Notes: generated from the letters alone by a model not told the origin. 42,553 nt of DNA from an uncultured Muribaculaceae bacterium (GCA_910588245.1 CAJUQP010000030.1:1-42553), one strand, 5' to 3'; numbered from the stretch's first letter, positions 33,226 to 42,498 are shown. Numbers and translations are program-made.

Positions 33226-33278
33226 ACAAAAAGTATAACCCGGATGTCCTTAGGGGCATCTATTAAAACTGTTGAAAT

Positions 33279-35222
33279 ATGAAAAAAGAATCATGTATTT
33301 ACATTGATAAGGTGCTTTTCCGCTCCTTTACTGTCGAGGAGAGTAAAAACTCGTGTGGTGAAAGCTCGGAATTCGTTTTTGACCGTCAGAGCGACTTCCT
33401 GTTTGACGCATCATTTGGCGGCATAGCGGTGAGAATTGATTTTTGCAACGAAAGGTATGTGCGTAATAAAGGGCGAGGAGTGCGTCGTAAGGTGTCACTG
33501 ACTCTTGTCGATACGACAGCTCGTTCTGAAATAACGTCGCGGAAAGTCACGGTAAGGATGTCGCGCACCGAATATTTGAAATCTTCATATGCCGTATTCT
33601 CTCTTTCTCAGATAGCATTCAGAGCTGGCCACAACTATAAGCTTGTTGTCTGCGACGAGACTGCTTCCGAGAATCTCGGAGAATATTCCTTCCATATTTT
33701 CAGTCAGGATACTTTAGGGGATCCTGCCGATTGGTATGATGTGTATTCTGCGGGGATACGGCGAGAGGGGGAATATCATATTTGCAAGTCTGTGGATTCG
33801 ACAGACAGTGAGATTTTCGTGGTGCGTTTCAAGATGCGTAGGAATCTGTCAGGCAATCTTCCTGCTGTGCTCCCCGAAATTGAAATGCGTATTTATTATC
33901 CTGAATGTGAAAGGATAGAGACGCACTTCATGGAGCCAAGTTGCGTTGATTTCGCCGGTAACCGATATATGGTCGAGTCCTCTTTCATGTCCGAGAGTAA
34001 ATGTAGAGGCGCCTATTACGCAGAGATCCTCTGCATGAAGTATCCATTGGCAGGTTTTGTGTTCGGCACGTCAGGTCCTGAATTGAATGGTGACTGGCGT
34101 GGAGATGATATCATGCCTCTGGAGGAATATTCTCCTGAGGCAGCAGATACCAGGTATGATTCACTTCTGGGAGGTGAAAAGAATGATGATGAGGAATCTT
34201 TTGATTTCGACGCCGCGCTTGATAGATTCATCAAAGATGAGATGTCGGGGCATCAAGATTCCGAGGTGCCTGAATCCGGCGGGGAAGCCGGAGACATGCC
34301 GGATGATTCCGGATCTTCAGTACAAGAGAAGTATTGCGAGGCTGAGTCTGGCATAAGTTCAACATCTCTTCTTCCATCTCTTGATCATCTCACAGGTCTG
34401 CGCTCGGTGAAAGATAAGCTTATGGTCTATGAACGGATTGTGCGTTTCAACAAGTTGCGCTCAGACAACAATCTGCCGACAACGCCCATGCCGCTTCATG
34501 CGATGTTTCTCGGTTCTCCGGGCACCGGCAAGACAACTGTGGCAAAGATGATGGGGGTGATGCTCCACAAGGCTGGAATTCTTTCGAAGGGTCATGTAGT
34601 GGTGCGTGAGCGTGCCACCCTTCTTGGGCAGAATTATAATTCTGAAGCGGAAAAGACGCTTGCAGCCATAGAGGAGGCGCAAGGAGGGATTCTTCTGATC
34701 GATGAGGCATATCAGCTGTATCAGCCTGAAGACGCGCGAGATCCGGGCAAATTCGTGATTGAGACACTTCTGACGGCGCTTTCCGATGAATCCCGACGAG
34801 ACTGGATGCTTGTGCTCGCAGGCTATCCTGATGAGATGAGAAAGATGGCAGATATGAATCCTGGATTCAAGTCGCGCATACCTGACTCCAATGTATATAT
34901 GTTTGATGACTTTTCTGAAGATGAGCTCATGGAGATAGCGGACAACTATATTTCGCGTCTCTGTTATGAACTTTCTCCTGAGGCTCGTGAGGCTCTTGTC
35001 TCGCGGCTGAGATTCGATTGTTCCCACAGGGGACGAAACTTCGGGAACGCCCGGCATATAATAAATCTTATCCAGACTGAAATACTTCCGGCTATGGCGG
35101 TGAGAGTAATTACGGCAGGAGTCTCCGGTCCTGATTCGCTGACCGTAATCAGGGAAAGTGATATACCTCGTGCGATAGAAAGGGGATACGCATTCCGGCG
35201 CCGTATCGGATTTGCTGTCTGA
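33279..35222 (+). CDS. CbbX/SpoVK-type AAA+ ATPase with unassigned N-terminal half
   Basis: A 647-residue protein. The C-terminal part is a CbbX-like AAA+ module: linker helix with LTGLRSVKDKLMVYE (about 371-385), Walker A GSPGTGKTT (412-420), Walker B ILLIDEA (471-477), LVLAGYPDEM, the arginine-finger segment NPGFKSRIP (527-535) and sensor-2 GNARH (589-593). The first 260 residues are beta-rich and appear to be two related blocks. A very acidic linker (about 270-365) connects them. CbbX relatives remodel protein complexes, so the N-terminal half may select the target. No known partner lies nearby. The convergent comEC gene ends 35 bases downstream. Confidence 0.87.
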   Translation: MKKESCIYIDKVLFRSFTVEESKNSCGESSEFVFDRQSDFLFDASFGGIAVRIDFCNERYVRNKGRGVRRKVSLTLVDTTARSEITSRKVTVRMSRTEYLKSSYAVFSLSQIAFRAGHNYKLVVCDETASENLGEYSFHIFSQDTLGDPADWYDVYSAGIRREGEYHICKSVDSTDSEIFVVRFKMRRNLSGNLPAVLPEIEMRIYYPECERIETHFMEPSCVDFAGNRYMVESSFMSESKCRGAYYAEILCMKYPLAGFVFGTSGPELNGDWRGDDIMPLEEYSPEAADTRYDSLLGGEKNDDEESFDFDAALDRFIKDEMSGHQDSEVPESGGEAGDMPDDSGSSVQEKYCEAESGISSTSLLPSLDHLTGLRSVKDKLMVYERIVRFNKLRSDNNLPTTPMPLHAMFLGSPGTGKTTVAKMMGVMLHKAGILSKGHVVVRERATLLGQNYNSEAEKTLAAIEEAQGGILLIDEAYQLYQPEDARDPGKFVIETLLTALSDESRRDWMLVLAGYPDEMRKMADMNPGFKSRIPDSNVYMFDDFSEDELMEIADNYISRLCYELSPEAREALVSRLRFDCSHRGRNFGNARHIINLIQTEILPAMAVRVITAGVSGPDSLTVIRESDIPRAIERGYAFRRRIGFAV

Positions 35223-35256
35223 TTCCCTATATTTCGCTTTCGCCGTGCTGATGCTG

Positions 35257-37230
35257 TCAGTCGGAAATGTCGACTTTAAAGGGGCCGTCCTCGCGGAGAC
35301 TATGGAGTTTCTCCAGACCATAAGCGGAAGCTTTCTCCATGAGGTCGGCCTCGATCTTACGCCTTACCGACGGATGCACCACTATCCTGTCGAATCTGTC
35401 GAGGGCTGGCAGACGGCTCAGCGAATCCGGGCTGAAACCTGATCCAAGTATCATATATCTTCTCTTCATCCGTTTCTTTGACATTATTATATTTGAAAGA
35501 GAATCAAGATTGGCCAGACAGTCTATTGAAATAATCTCGCATCCTTTATGCACGATCCGGCTCACTGCATTGCGGGGGAGTCGCGCCACATTTTCAGACT
35601 CGTGGTCATACAGGGCCAGTGATATGTCGGAAGAGTTTTTCTGAATGATGAAGCCATCAGGGACACTGTTCCTAAGCAGAGGGATCATCAGAAGTGAGCC
35701 GGCAAGCATGACGGCCCCTACGCTGAGAGCCACTTTCTTTTTCCCTCTCTTCATGGCAAAGCCTATGAGCAACACTCCAAGAAGCCATAATATCACCACC
35801 GGAAGCTGCACCTGACAGGATATGGCAGACTCTCCGAAAGCCGAAAGTCGTTCGGCGACGACAGTGAAAAAACTATATCCTCTGTCGAGAACGCTGGCAA
35901 CCGGATGCAGGTTTATCCCAGCCATGAGAAATGCAAGGTAGAGTAGTGCGGTTCCGACATAGGGGGGGAGAAGTGGGAGCAACACGAGGTTGACTGGCAG
36001 GAAGAGAAGAGGGATCTTACTGAAATAATATGACACAAGCACCCAGCTGCATCCTGTGGCGACAAGCGAGACAAGTATTGCCGACACAATTGAATGAAGC
36101 CAGGGATGAAAGTGCCTGTTGACATTGTTGAGCTGCCCGGCAAAGGTCAGTATTCCCGCCACGCAGATAAAGCTCAGTTGCATTCCGGCGTCGAAGAGGG
36201 CTGCCGGATCGAAAAGAAGGATTGCGAACGCGGAGGCGAGCAGGGCGTTGCCAGATGCATTTCTTCTCTGCAGCGACATGGCGAGGATAACGAACGAGGT
36301 CATGACACATGCCCTGACAGTCGATGGTGCCAGTCCGCTGAGATAGGCATATCCCCAGAGAACGATGAGGGCTATCCAGAAACGGAGACGATGCATGCCG
36401 AGCAGTTTCATCGGAAAGAGAAGGAAGAGGATAATCCCCATCACAATAGCCACATGAAGCCCGCTTAATGCAAGCACATGCGCCACCCCGGCGTTGCTGA
36501 AGGTCTCCCTGACGTCGTCTGACAGAAGCGATCTGTCGCCGAGAAGAAGAGCCACAAGGAAATTGACGGTTGGTCGTTCAAGCGCTGAATTCTCTATGGT
36601 GGCGGCTATGCGGTCGCGCCATTCCGCCGAAGCGCTTGTCAAACTTGTGTGATGGCTTATTTTGCTTATCTTGACGCCCTCTGAATAAGCACGGTAGAAT
36701 ATACCTTGTCTTTTCATCCGGTCGGCATACCCGGATGGACGGAAGTTCGGATTATCCTCCACCTCTTGCAGACGCGCCGGAAAAAGAATAATATCCCCGA
36801 CATCGAGTGTGACACCATCTGTCTGAAGCACGATTCTGAGATTGTCGCACCCTCTTAGGTTGCCGGCGGAGTCTGACAGGTGTGAGATATCTACGACTAA
36901 TCTGTCGCCGTTTGCCCGTGATATTGTTTCCCTCACCTCACCTTCCGCAGCAACATAGCGTGAAAGCTCTATGGGGGAGAGTGTTTCGGGGCGGTGCCAC
37001 CAGGCGTCGAACATACCTATGCCGGCAAAAAGCAGGAAGATCCAAACAGCGTGTCGGGAATTCAGTTTCAACGCTTTTGCGGGGATAGCCGATTTGCGCA
37101 GTAGTATCAGGTAATACACGAGCCCTGCCGCCACCGGGATAAGTCCCCATGCCGGACCTTCGAGCGATGAACCGGTCACAATTCCGGTCACGAGCGCTGC
37201 AAGTGGAATCAGAAAAGGAAGATCATACAC
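35257..37230 (-). CDS. comEC: ComEC/Rec2 family protein
   Basis: A 657-residue integral membrane protein of the DNA-uptake channel family. The N-terminal membrane segments are followed by a DUF4131-type OB region (about 25-190, with YVAAEGEVRETISRANGDRLVVDIS in two overlapping pieces). The Competence domain begins at about 215 with LLLGDRSLLSDDVRETFSNAG and HVLALSGLHVAIVMG. The C-terminus (from about 520) is a soluble tail of about 135 residues that does not show the zinc-binding motifs of the usual metallo-hydrolase domain. Many Bacteroidetes ComEC proteins have this reduced form. It starts one base after the aroE stop codon. Confidence 0.92.
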   Translation of the reverse strand: MYDLPFLIPLAALVTGIVTGSSLEGPAWGLIPVAAGLVYYLILLRKSAIPAKALKLNSRHAVWIFLLFAGIGMFDAWWHRPETLSPIELSRYVAAEGEVRETISRANGDRLVVDISHLSDSAGNLRGCDNLRIVLQTDGVTLDVGDIILFPARLQEVEDNPNFRPSGYADRMKRQGIFYRAYSEGVKISKISHHTSLTSASAEWRDRIAATIENSALERPTVNFLVALLLGDRSLLSDDVRETFSNAGVAHVLALSGLHVAIVMGIILFLLFPMKLLGMHRLRFWIALIVLWGYAYLSGLAPSTVRACVMTSFVILAMSLQRRNASGNALLASAFAILLFDPAALFDAGMQLSFICVAGILTFAGQLNNVNRHFHPWLHSIVSAILVSLVATGCSWVLVSYYFSKIPLLFLPVNLVLLPLLPPYVGTALLYLAFLMAGINLHPVASVLDRGYSFFTVVAERLSAFGESAISCQVQLPVVILWLLGVLLIGFAMKRGKKKVALSVGAVMLAGSLLMIPLLRNSVPDGFIIQKNSSDISLALYDHESENVARLPRNAVSRIVHKGCEIISIDCLANLDSLSNIIMSKKRMKRRYMILGSGFSPDSLSRLPALDRFDRIVVHPSVRRKIEADLMEKASAYGLEKLHSLREDGPFKVDISD

Positions 37231-37231
37231 T

Positions 37232-37960
37232 TCAGCTATTCCAGATTTTCCAGGCTGCTATGGCCTGGCCATGAAGCATTTCGAGCCCGTTTTTGACCGT
37301 AGCGCCCATTTCCGAAGCCTTCTGCATGAATAGTGTTGTCTCAGGATTATAGACAAGATCGAAACAGAGGTGGCCGGGAGTGAGAAGAGAATACGGTATA
37401 TCAGGGCATGTGTCTGTTTTCGGCCACATGCCGAGCGGAGTGGTATTGACAATTATATGGAACTCCGACATTACCTCCTGAGTCATGTCAGAGTAGGAGA
37501 GGAGTCCGTCTTTCCCTTTTCTGGAGACTTTCATGACTTCGAGCCCCTCTTTGCGGAGCACATATTCCACAGCGCGCGACGCGCCTCCCGTGCCGAGTAT
37601 AAGAGCTTTCCTCATGTGAGGTCGAAGCAGAGGTTTTATGGAATCACGGAACCCGACAGCGTCGGAATTGAACCCTTCAAGGCGATGGCCTCCCTCGGAG
37701 ATCTTTATTACGTTGACGGCCCCTATCTCGCGTGCCTCGTCAGAGAGCCCGTCGAGATAGGGAATCACTTGCTGTTTGTAGGGTATAGTCACATTTAGAC
37801 CCTTCAAATCTTTATGTTCGGTGAAGAGCTCCTTGAGGTCGTCGATCTTCTCGAGCTGGAAAAGTCTGTATTCCTCGTCGATCCCCTCGCGCTTGAATTT
37901 GGAGTTGAAAAAGTCAGCGGAGAAAGAATGCTTTATGGGGTTGCCTATCAGTCCGTACAT
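37232..37960 (-). CDS. aroE: Shikimate dehydrogenase AroE
   Basis: Reduces 3-dehydroshikimate to shikimate in aromatic amino acid synthesis. The protein has 242 residues, slightly short but complete. Landmarks are YGLIGNPIKHSFS (about 2-14), the catalytic lysine in GLNVTIPYKQQV (about 54-65), NSDAVGF (Asp of the pair), the NADP loop ILGTGGASRAVEY (about 121-133) and the C-terminal GLEMLHGQAIAAWKIW. Transcribed between the M13 peptidase (26 bases upstream) and comEC (1 base downstream). Confidence 0.95.
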   Translation of the reverse strand: MYGLIGNPIKHSFSADFFNSKFKREGIDEEYRLFQLEKIDDLKELFTEHKDLKGLNVTIPYKQQVIPYLDGLSDEAREIGAVNVIKISEGGHRLEGFNSDAVGFRDSIKPLLRPHMRKALILGTGGASRAVEYVLRKEGLEVMKVSRKGKDGLLSYSDMTQEVMSEFHIIVNTTPLGMWPKTDTCPDIPYSLLTPGHLCFDLVYNPETTLFMQKASEMGATVKNGLEMLHGQAIAAWKIWNS

Positions 37961-37986
37961 GTTTGTTTGGATTAGTTGGAGATATT

Positions 37987-40035
37987 TTACCAGATCACGA
38001 CGCGTTGATCGGCAGGACGATACATCCTGTCGCCCTCCGATATGCCGAATGCGTCCATGAATGGCGTTATGTTTCTAAGCGTGACATTTACTCTGTTTCT
38101 GCCAAGTGAATGGGGATCGGTCTTTGTGCGTACGAGAATCTCTTCCGGGCGTATATTACCGGCCCAGACCCCAGCATAAGCGAGATAGAAACGCTGCAAC
38201 GCTGAAAATCCACCTATCTCATCAGTCTGAACGCTGTCGCGCGAATCGAGAAATGCTGTCAGAGCTATTCTAAGACCACCCTGGTCGGCTATGTTCTCTC
38301 CGAGCGTGAATTTGCCGTTGGCGAATACTCCTGGAGCGACCTCAACCTCATTAAACTGCGTCTCGAGTCTGTCGGCGAGTTTTGTGAACCGTTCCGAATC
38401 TTCCGGCAGCCACCAGTCCACAAGATTTCCATGCATGTCGAAATGTCTTCCCTGATCATCGAATCCGTGAGTCATCTCATGCCCGATCACGACACCAATC
38501 GCACCATAGTTTTGCGCGTCGCTTGCGGTGAGATCGAAATATGGAGGTTGCAGGATTCCGGCCGGGAAACATATCTCGTTGACCGAAGGACTGTAATATG
38601 CATTGACAGTCTGCGGGGTCATGTGCCATTCCTGTTTGTCGACAGGCTTGCCAAGCTTTTTGTAGTTGTCCTGCGTATACCATATTGATGCCTGATAGAC
38701 ATTCTCGAGATAACTTTTCGCAGGATCTATCTCTATGCCCGAGTAATCTTTCCATTTGTCGGGATATCCTATCTTGACAGTCAGTGCCGCCAGTTTTTCG
38801 TGAGCGTGCATTTTGGTTGCGTCAGACATCCATGGAAGGGCATCTATATGTTTGCCGAGAGCTTTCCGAAGATTCTCCACGAGTTTGAGCATATAGGTTT
38901 TGTTGCTGTCTGGAAAATACTTTTTCACATACAGCTCTCCCACGGCCTCCCCAAGCATTGAGTTGGGAATTGTCATGGCTCGTTTCCAACGTGGTTCAGG
39001 CTCCTCTTTGCCGCTCATCACTTTTCCGAACATCTCGAAATTAGCGTCCTGAAAATCTTCACTGAGCACCCCTGACGAATCAGACACCACGTCATATATG
39101 AGGTAGTCTTTTATCTGTCGGTCTGTAAGGGAGGGCAAATAGGAATCAATGAATTCCATGAAGCGGGGCGACCCGACATTGGCTTGCGCGAATTTCTCGA
39201 CGCCGAGCGTCGAGAAGTATGTCTTCCAGTCTATGTGTGGATAATCGTTGAGAAGTCGGTCGAAGTCTCGCATGTTGTAGCGGGCGAGCGGATCTCTGCG
39301 TTCCTCCCGGGTCATTTTGTGGCGTGCGAATTCTGTCTCGAGGCTGATCACGTTTCCCCATACTCTTTCCTGAGTCTCAGGGTCATAGCCGATAAGTTCC
39401 ATCAGCCGCTTCACATATTTCTCGTAGGCGTGAAGGATGCGGTCATTGCTTTCGTTCTTCTCAAGATAATAGTCGCGGTCACCGAGCCCTAACCCGACCT
39501 CACCTATGTGCATGATGTTGGTGTCGGAGTCTTTTGGATCCGGACCTACGCCGGTTGAAAAGAATGAACCTGTAAGTCCGTTGTGCATCCATCCGAGCAG
39601 ACGGAACAGCTCCTCGCGGGGCGATGTCTCGATCCGGTCGACAAACGGCATCACAGGTGCCGCTCCCTCGCGGTTCAGGCGTTCGCTGTCCATACCCATG
39701 GCGTATAGGTCAGACACTTTCTGTGCGTTAGAGCCTCTGACTTTTGATTCAGGATCATCGGCCAATCCGGTGATCAGTTGTTTCAGCTGCACGCGTGCGT
39801 TCTCGCGGAGTCTGTCGAATGTGCCGAAACGGGAAAATTCCGGGGTGAGCGGATTCCTTTTCATCCATCCTCCACAGGCATAAAGATAGAAGTCATCTTT
39901 AGGGGAGACCGTCGGATCGAGATTTTCCATATCGATTCCGTGGCGTGAATCGGATTCATGTGTTCCTTCTTCCTGAGCATGGTATTTTCCGGGAGCGGAC
40001 ATACCATCTATATATATATGATCGATTCTTTTCAT
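37987..40035 (-). CDS. M13 family metallopeptidase (PepO-like), no signal peptide
   Basis: A 682-residue zinc endopeptidase of the neprilysin/PepO family. The zinc motif HEMTH is at 519-523, the third ligand Glu580 lies in ENIADQGG, and the substrate-binding NAYY is at 478-481. The N-terminal helical domain opens with PKDDFYLYACGGWMKRNPL (about 45-63). Residues 1-40 are polar (MKRIDHIYIDGMSAPGK), with no hydrophobic segment and no lipobox. Most Bacteroidetes relatives have a signal peptide, so this one appears cytoplasmic unless an upstream start was missed. It is the third gene of the lipoprotein/ABC-F operon, 38 bases after the ABC-F gene. Confidence 0.93.
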   Translation of the reverse strand: MKRIDHIYIDGMSAPGKYHAQEEGTHESDSRHGIDMENLDPTVSPKDDFYLYACGGWMKRNPLTPEFSRFGTFDRLRENARVQLKQLITGLADDPESKVRGSNAQKVSDLYAMGMDSERLNREGAAPVMPFVDRIETSPREELFRLLGWMHNGLTGSFFSTGVGPDPKDSDTNIMHIGEVGLGLGDRDYYLEKNESNDRILHAYEKYVKRLMELIGYDPETQERVWGNVISLETEFARHKMTREERRDPLARYNMRDFDRLLNDYPHIDWKTYFSTLGVEKFAQANVGSPRFMEFIDSYLPSLTDRQIKDYLIYDVVSDSSGVLSEDFQDANFEMFGKVMSGKEEPEPRWKRAMTIPNSMLGEAVGELYVKKYFPDSNKTYMLKLVENLRKALGKHIDALPWMSDATKMHAHEKLAALTVKIGYPDKWKDYSGIEIDPAKSYLENVYQASIWYTQDNYKKLGKPVDKQEWHMTPQTVNAYYSPSVNEICFPAGILQPPYFDLTASDAQNYGAIGVVIGHEMTHGFDDQGRHFDMHGNLVDWWLPEDSERFTKLADRLETQFNEVEVAPGVFANGKFTLGENIADQGGLRIALTAFLDSRDSVQTDEIGGFSALQRFYLAYAGVWAGNIRPEEILVRTKTDPHSLGRNRVNVTLRNITPFMDAFGISEGDRMYRPADQRVVIW

Positions 40036-40057
40036 TTTCAGTGATCGTTGATTATTT

Positions 40058-40080
40058 CATATGAGTCGTTGGCTCATATG
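40058..40080 (-). repeat. Short hairpin overlapping the ABC-F stop codon
   Basis: CATATGAG and CTCATATG form an 8-bp perfect stem around a 7-base loop, covering the end of the ABC-F gene and the gap to the M13 gene. No T-run follows, so it probably does not terminate transcription. Confidence 0.45.
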
Positions 40081-42050
40081 TCTGGCTTCACCTTAAGTTC
40101 GTCGAGATGACTCTGCGCCTCTTCCCACACCTCCATCTCCTTATCAAGGCATGAGCTTACCTCGGAGTATTCCCTGAGCACCTCATCCGACGCATCGCCC
40201 GATGCAAGACGTCGTTCAAGTTCAGCCTGCCTATTCTCAAGATCAGCGATAGCTTCTTCAGAGGCTTTGAGCGCTTTCTCCGCTTTTCGGAGTGTCTTCT
40301 CACGTTCTTTCTGTTCGGCATACGACAGCTGGCGGGGCTGGAGTCCTTCGTCGCATGTCGCTTCATCTACAGTGCCTGAGGTGGTGATAGATGCCGCCCC
40401 GGATGAGAGGGATATATCCTTCCTTTCCAGATCGGAAAGATTCTCGAGTCTTTTTTTATTAAGGAACTCATATATGCCTCCAAGATTCTCCTTCACTTTG
40501 CCCCCACCGAATTCATAAACCTTCTCGACAAGACCATCGAGAAATTCGCGGTCGTGGCTTACTACTATCACTGTGCCGTCGAAATCCTTTATGGCATCCT
40601 TGAGGATATCCTTGGTCTTCATGTCGAGATGATTGGTAGGCTCATCGAGAATAAGGAAGTTGACCGGCTCAAGCAGCAGCTTTATCATGGCGAGCCTTGT
40701 CTTCTCTCCTCCGGAAAGAACCTTCACCTTTTTGTCGGAGGCTTCTCCTCCGAACATGAATGCCCCGAGAATGTCGCGGATACGGGTGCGGATGTCGCCT
40801 ACGGCAACATTGTCGATAGTGTCGAACACACTTATCGACTCATCAAGAAGTTGAGCCTGATTCTGAGCGAAATATCCGATCTTGACATTATGCCCGAGCT
40901 TCAGGTGGCCGTCAAAAGGTATCTGGCCCATTATGCATTTCACAAGCGTTGACTTGCCTTCACCGTTCTTACCCACGAAGGCTACCTTCTCTCCTCGTCG
41001 CAAAGTGAACTCGGCTCCGGAAAACACCACATGATCACCGTAGGTTTTCCCGAGATTCACCACGATAAGCGGAAAATCGCCGCTTCTCGGCGCCGGAGGG
41101 AATTTCAGGCGCAGGCGCGATGTGTCGACCTCGTCAACTTCGATAGGAACTATTTTCTCAAGTTGCTTGATACGGCTCTGCACCTGCACGGCTTTCGTAG
41201 CCTTGTAGCGGAACCTCTCTATGAAATCCTTGGTGTCGGCTATGAGTTTCTGCTGGTTCTCGTAGGCGCGCATCTGTTGTGCTACCCTTTCTTCTCGCAG
41301 TTTCACGAAAGGGGTGTAGCTCACCTTGTAATCATATATTTTCCCGCATGATATCTCGATGGTGCGTTTCGTCACGTTGTCAAGGAAAGCGCGGTCGTGA
41401 CTCACAAGAACGACTGCTTTGGCCTTCGTGGCGATAAACTGCTCAAGCCATTGTATGGACTCAATGTCGAGGTGATTGGTTGGCTCGTCGAGGAGAAGCA
41501 CATCAGGGCGGCGCAGAAGTATCTTCGCAAGTTCCACACGCATGCGCCATCCTCCGGAAAACTCGCTCGTGGGACGGTCGAAATCAGTGCGCAGAAATCC
41601 GAGACCCACGAGAGTGCGCTCGATCTCGGCCTCGACATTGGTCGTGTCATCGACTGCTATCCTGTGGCTGAGGAATTCAATTTTCTCAAGAAGACGGGCA
41701 TAATCCTCGCTTTCATAATCCTCGCGCTCAGCGAGCGAGACGTTGAGCTTTTCCAGCTCGGCCTCCATGTCAAGCCTCTCTTTGAAGGCTTTTTTGGTCT
41801 CCTCAAGGATAGTGGTGTCGTCGGCTATCTTCATCTGTTGCGGCAGATAACCTATGGTCAGTCCGGAGGGACGCCCGATACTGCCGGATGTCGGTTCCTG
41901 CTCTCCGGCAAGAATTTTCAAAAGAGTTGATTTCCCGGCTCCGTTCTTGCCGACAAGCGCTATCTTGTCGGTCGGGTTGACCACGAAGGATATGTCGGTG
42001 AAGAGAGGACGGGAGGAAAATTCCACCGAGAGATTGTTTATCGATATCAT
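40074..42050 (-). CDS. ABC-F family ATPase
   Basis: A soluble ATPase of 658 residues with two ABC domains and no membrane segments. ABC-F proteins act on ribosomes. The first Walker A is GKNGAGKST (about 35-43), with signature SEFSGGWRMR and Walker B LLLDEPTNHLD. The second set is GKNGEGKST, LSGGEKTRLAM and LILDEPTNHLD. The inter-domain linker carries the Lys/Arg-rich helices, and the C-terminus ends in a charged coiled coil (about 555-650). This is most like the housekeeping Uup/YheS-type class. The start overlaps the stop of the upstream lipoprotein gene by 4 bases. Confidence 0.95.
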   Translation of the reverse strand: MISINNLSVEFSSRPLFTDISFVVNPTDKIALVGKNGAGKSTLLKILAGEQEPTSGSIGRPSGLTIGYLPQQMKIADDTTILEETKKAFKERLDMEAELEKLNVSLAEREDYESEDYARLLEKIEFLSHRIAVDDTTNVEAEIERTLVGLGFLRTDFDRPTSEFSGGWRMRVELAKILLRRPDVLLLDEPTNHLDIESIQWLEQFIATKAKAVVLVSHDRAFLDNVTKRTIEISCGKIYDYKVSYTPFVKLREERVAQQMRAYENQQKLIADTKDFIERFRYKATKAVQVQSRIKQLEKIVPIEVDEVDTSRLRLKFPPAPRSGDFPLIVVNLGKTYGDHVVFSGAEFTLRRGEKVAFVGKNGEGKSTLVKCIMGQIPFDGHLKLGHNVKIGYFAQNQAQLLDESISVFDTIDNVAVGDIRTRIRDILGAFMFGGEASDKKVKVLSGGEKTRLAMIKLLLEPVNFLILDEPTNHLDMKTKDILKDAIKDFDGTVIVVSHDREFLDGLVEKVYEFGGGKVKENLGGIYEFLNKKRLENLSDLERKDISLSSGAASITTSGTVDEATCDEGLQPRQLSYAEQKEREKTLRKAEKALKASEEAIADLENRQAELERRLASGDASDEVLREYSEVSSCLDKEMEVWEEAQSHLDELKVKPDI

Positions 42051-42391
42051 TTCTTAAGTTCTTCGGTGCCTTTTTTGTTGATTCGTTCAAACTGTTTTGT
42101 CTGTTGCTCGTCAAGGTTGCTCTCTTCTTTGCTCAGTCGCATGCCGATAGCGAAGACGGTGAGCACCTCTTTCTGCTCGTCGGCAGTCAGCTCCTCAGGC
42201 TTTTTCTTAGAGAATCCTATGGCATCGTCCATCCCGGTCTCATATATGTCGATGAGCTCAGTGTAGTCTTCAGACGAGAGATTGTCTTTCCCGAGAATCT
42301 CGTCGGCTTTTTTCTGGTCGAAACCTGAAGTGCAACATGTTAGGAGAGCCAGCATGCAGATTCCCGCTATATTCTGGAGTATTTTTTTCAT
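42047..42391 (-). CDS. Small hypothetical lipoprotein
   Basis: I do not recognise the family. From the ATG at 42391 it encodes 114 residues. The frame is open further upstream, but that part overlaps the promoter and a terminator. A signal peptide ends in LLTCC (residues 16-20), so a lipid-modified cysteine is likely at 19 or 20. The rest is a charged helical protein with EDYTELIDIYETGMDDAIG and ELTADEQKEVLTVFAIGM. Overlap with the ABC-F gene (ATGA) implies coupled translation. It is the first gene of the five-gene operon. Confidence 0.75.
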   Translation of the reverse strand: MKKILQNIAGICMLALLTCCTSGFDQKKADEILGKDNLSSEDYTELIDIYETGMDDAIGFSKKKPEELTADEQKEVLTVFAIGMRLSKEESNLDEQQTKQFERINKKGTEELKK

Positions 42392-42408
42392 AACAAAGGG
42401 ATTTTCCC

Positions 42409-42440
42409 CAAAATTAATGAAAAAATGCCAAAAGGCAAAA
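42409..42440 (-). promoter_or_regulatory. Bacteroidetes-type promoter of the lipoprotein/ABC-F operon
   Basis: On the minus strand TTTTG (42436-42440), 19 bases, then TAATTTTG (42409-42416): a full consensus match located just downstream of a terminator. It supports the ATG at 42391 as the start of the first gene. Confidence 0.65.
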
Positions 42441-42442
42441 CA

Positions 42443-42476
42443 AAAAATCACCCCCACGAAGATGGAGGTGATTTTT
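42443..42476 (-). terminator. Intrinsic terminator at the right edge
   Basis: AAAAATCACC (42443-42452) pairs with GGTGATTTTT (42467-42476), with A/T-runs on both sides. On the minus strand it would end a transcript coming from beyond the right edge. Confidence 0.7.
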
Positions 42477-42498
42477 ATATGTCGAGCCGGATTTTTGA

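Larger units (their letters stand above)
32598..33278. other. Intergenic region with LRR promoter side, AAA+ promoter and long leader
   Basis: The left part (32598-32850) is AT-rich, with no clean promoter for the LRR gene visible to me. The right part holds a consensus promoter (32857-32888) and then about 390 bases before the AAA+ ATPase start. That leader is more GC-rich than its flanks. It contains several hairpins and fragments of a reading frame, described separately. Confidence 0.5.

Noticed and set aside
32894..33278. 6S RNA, tmRNA, SRP RNA or RNase P RNA
   Set aside because: I looked for their conserved cores (such as the tmRNA ends or the SRP GGAAG loop region) and found none.
34461..35321. 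Long minus-strand frame opposite the AAA+ ATPase
   Set aside because: It mirrors a well-supported ATPase core with all motifs, so it is a shadow of that gene.
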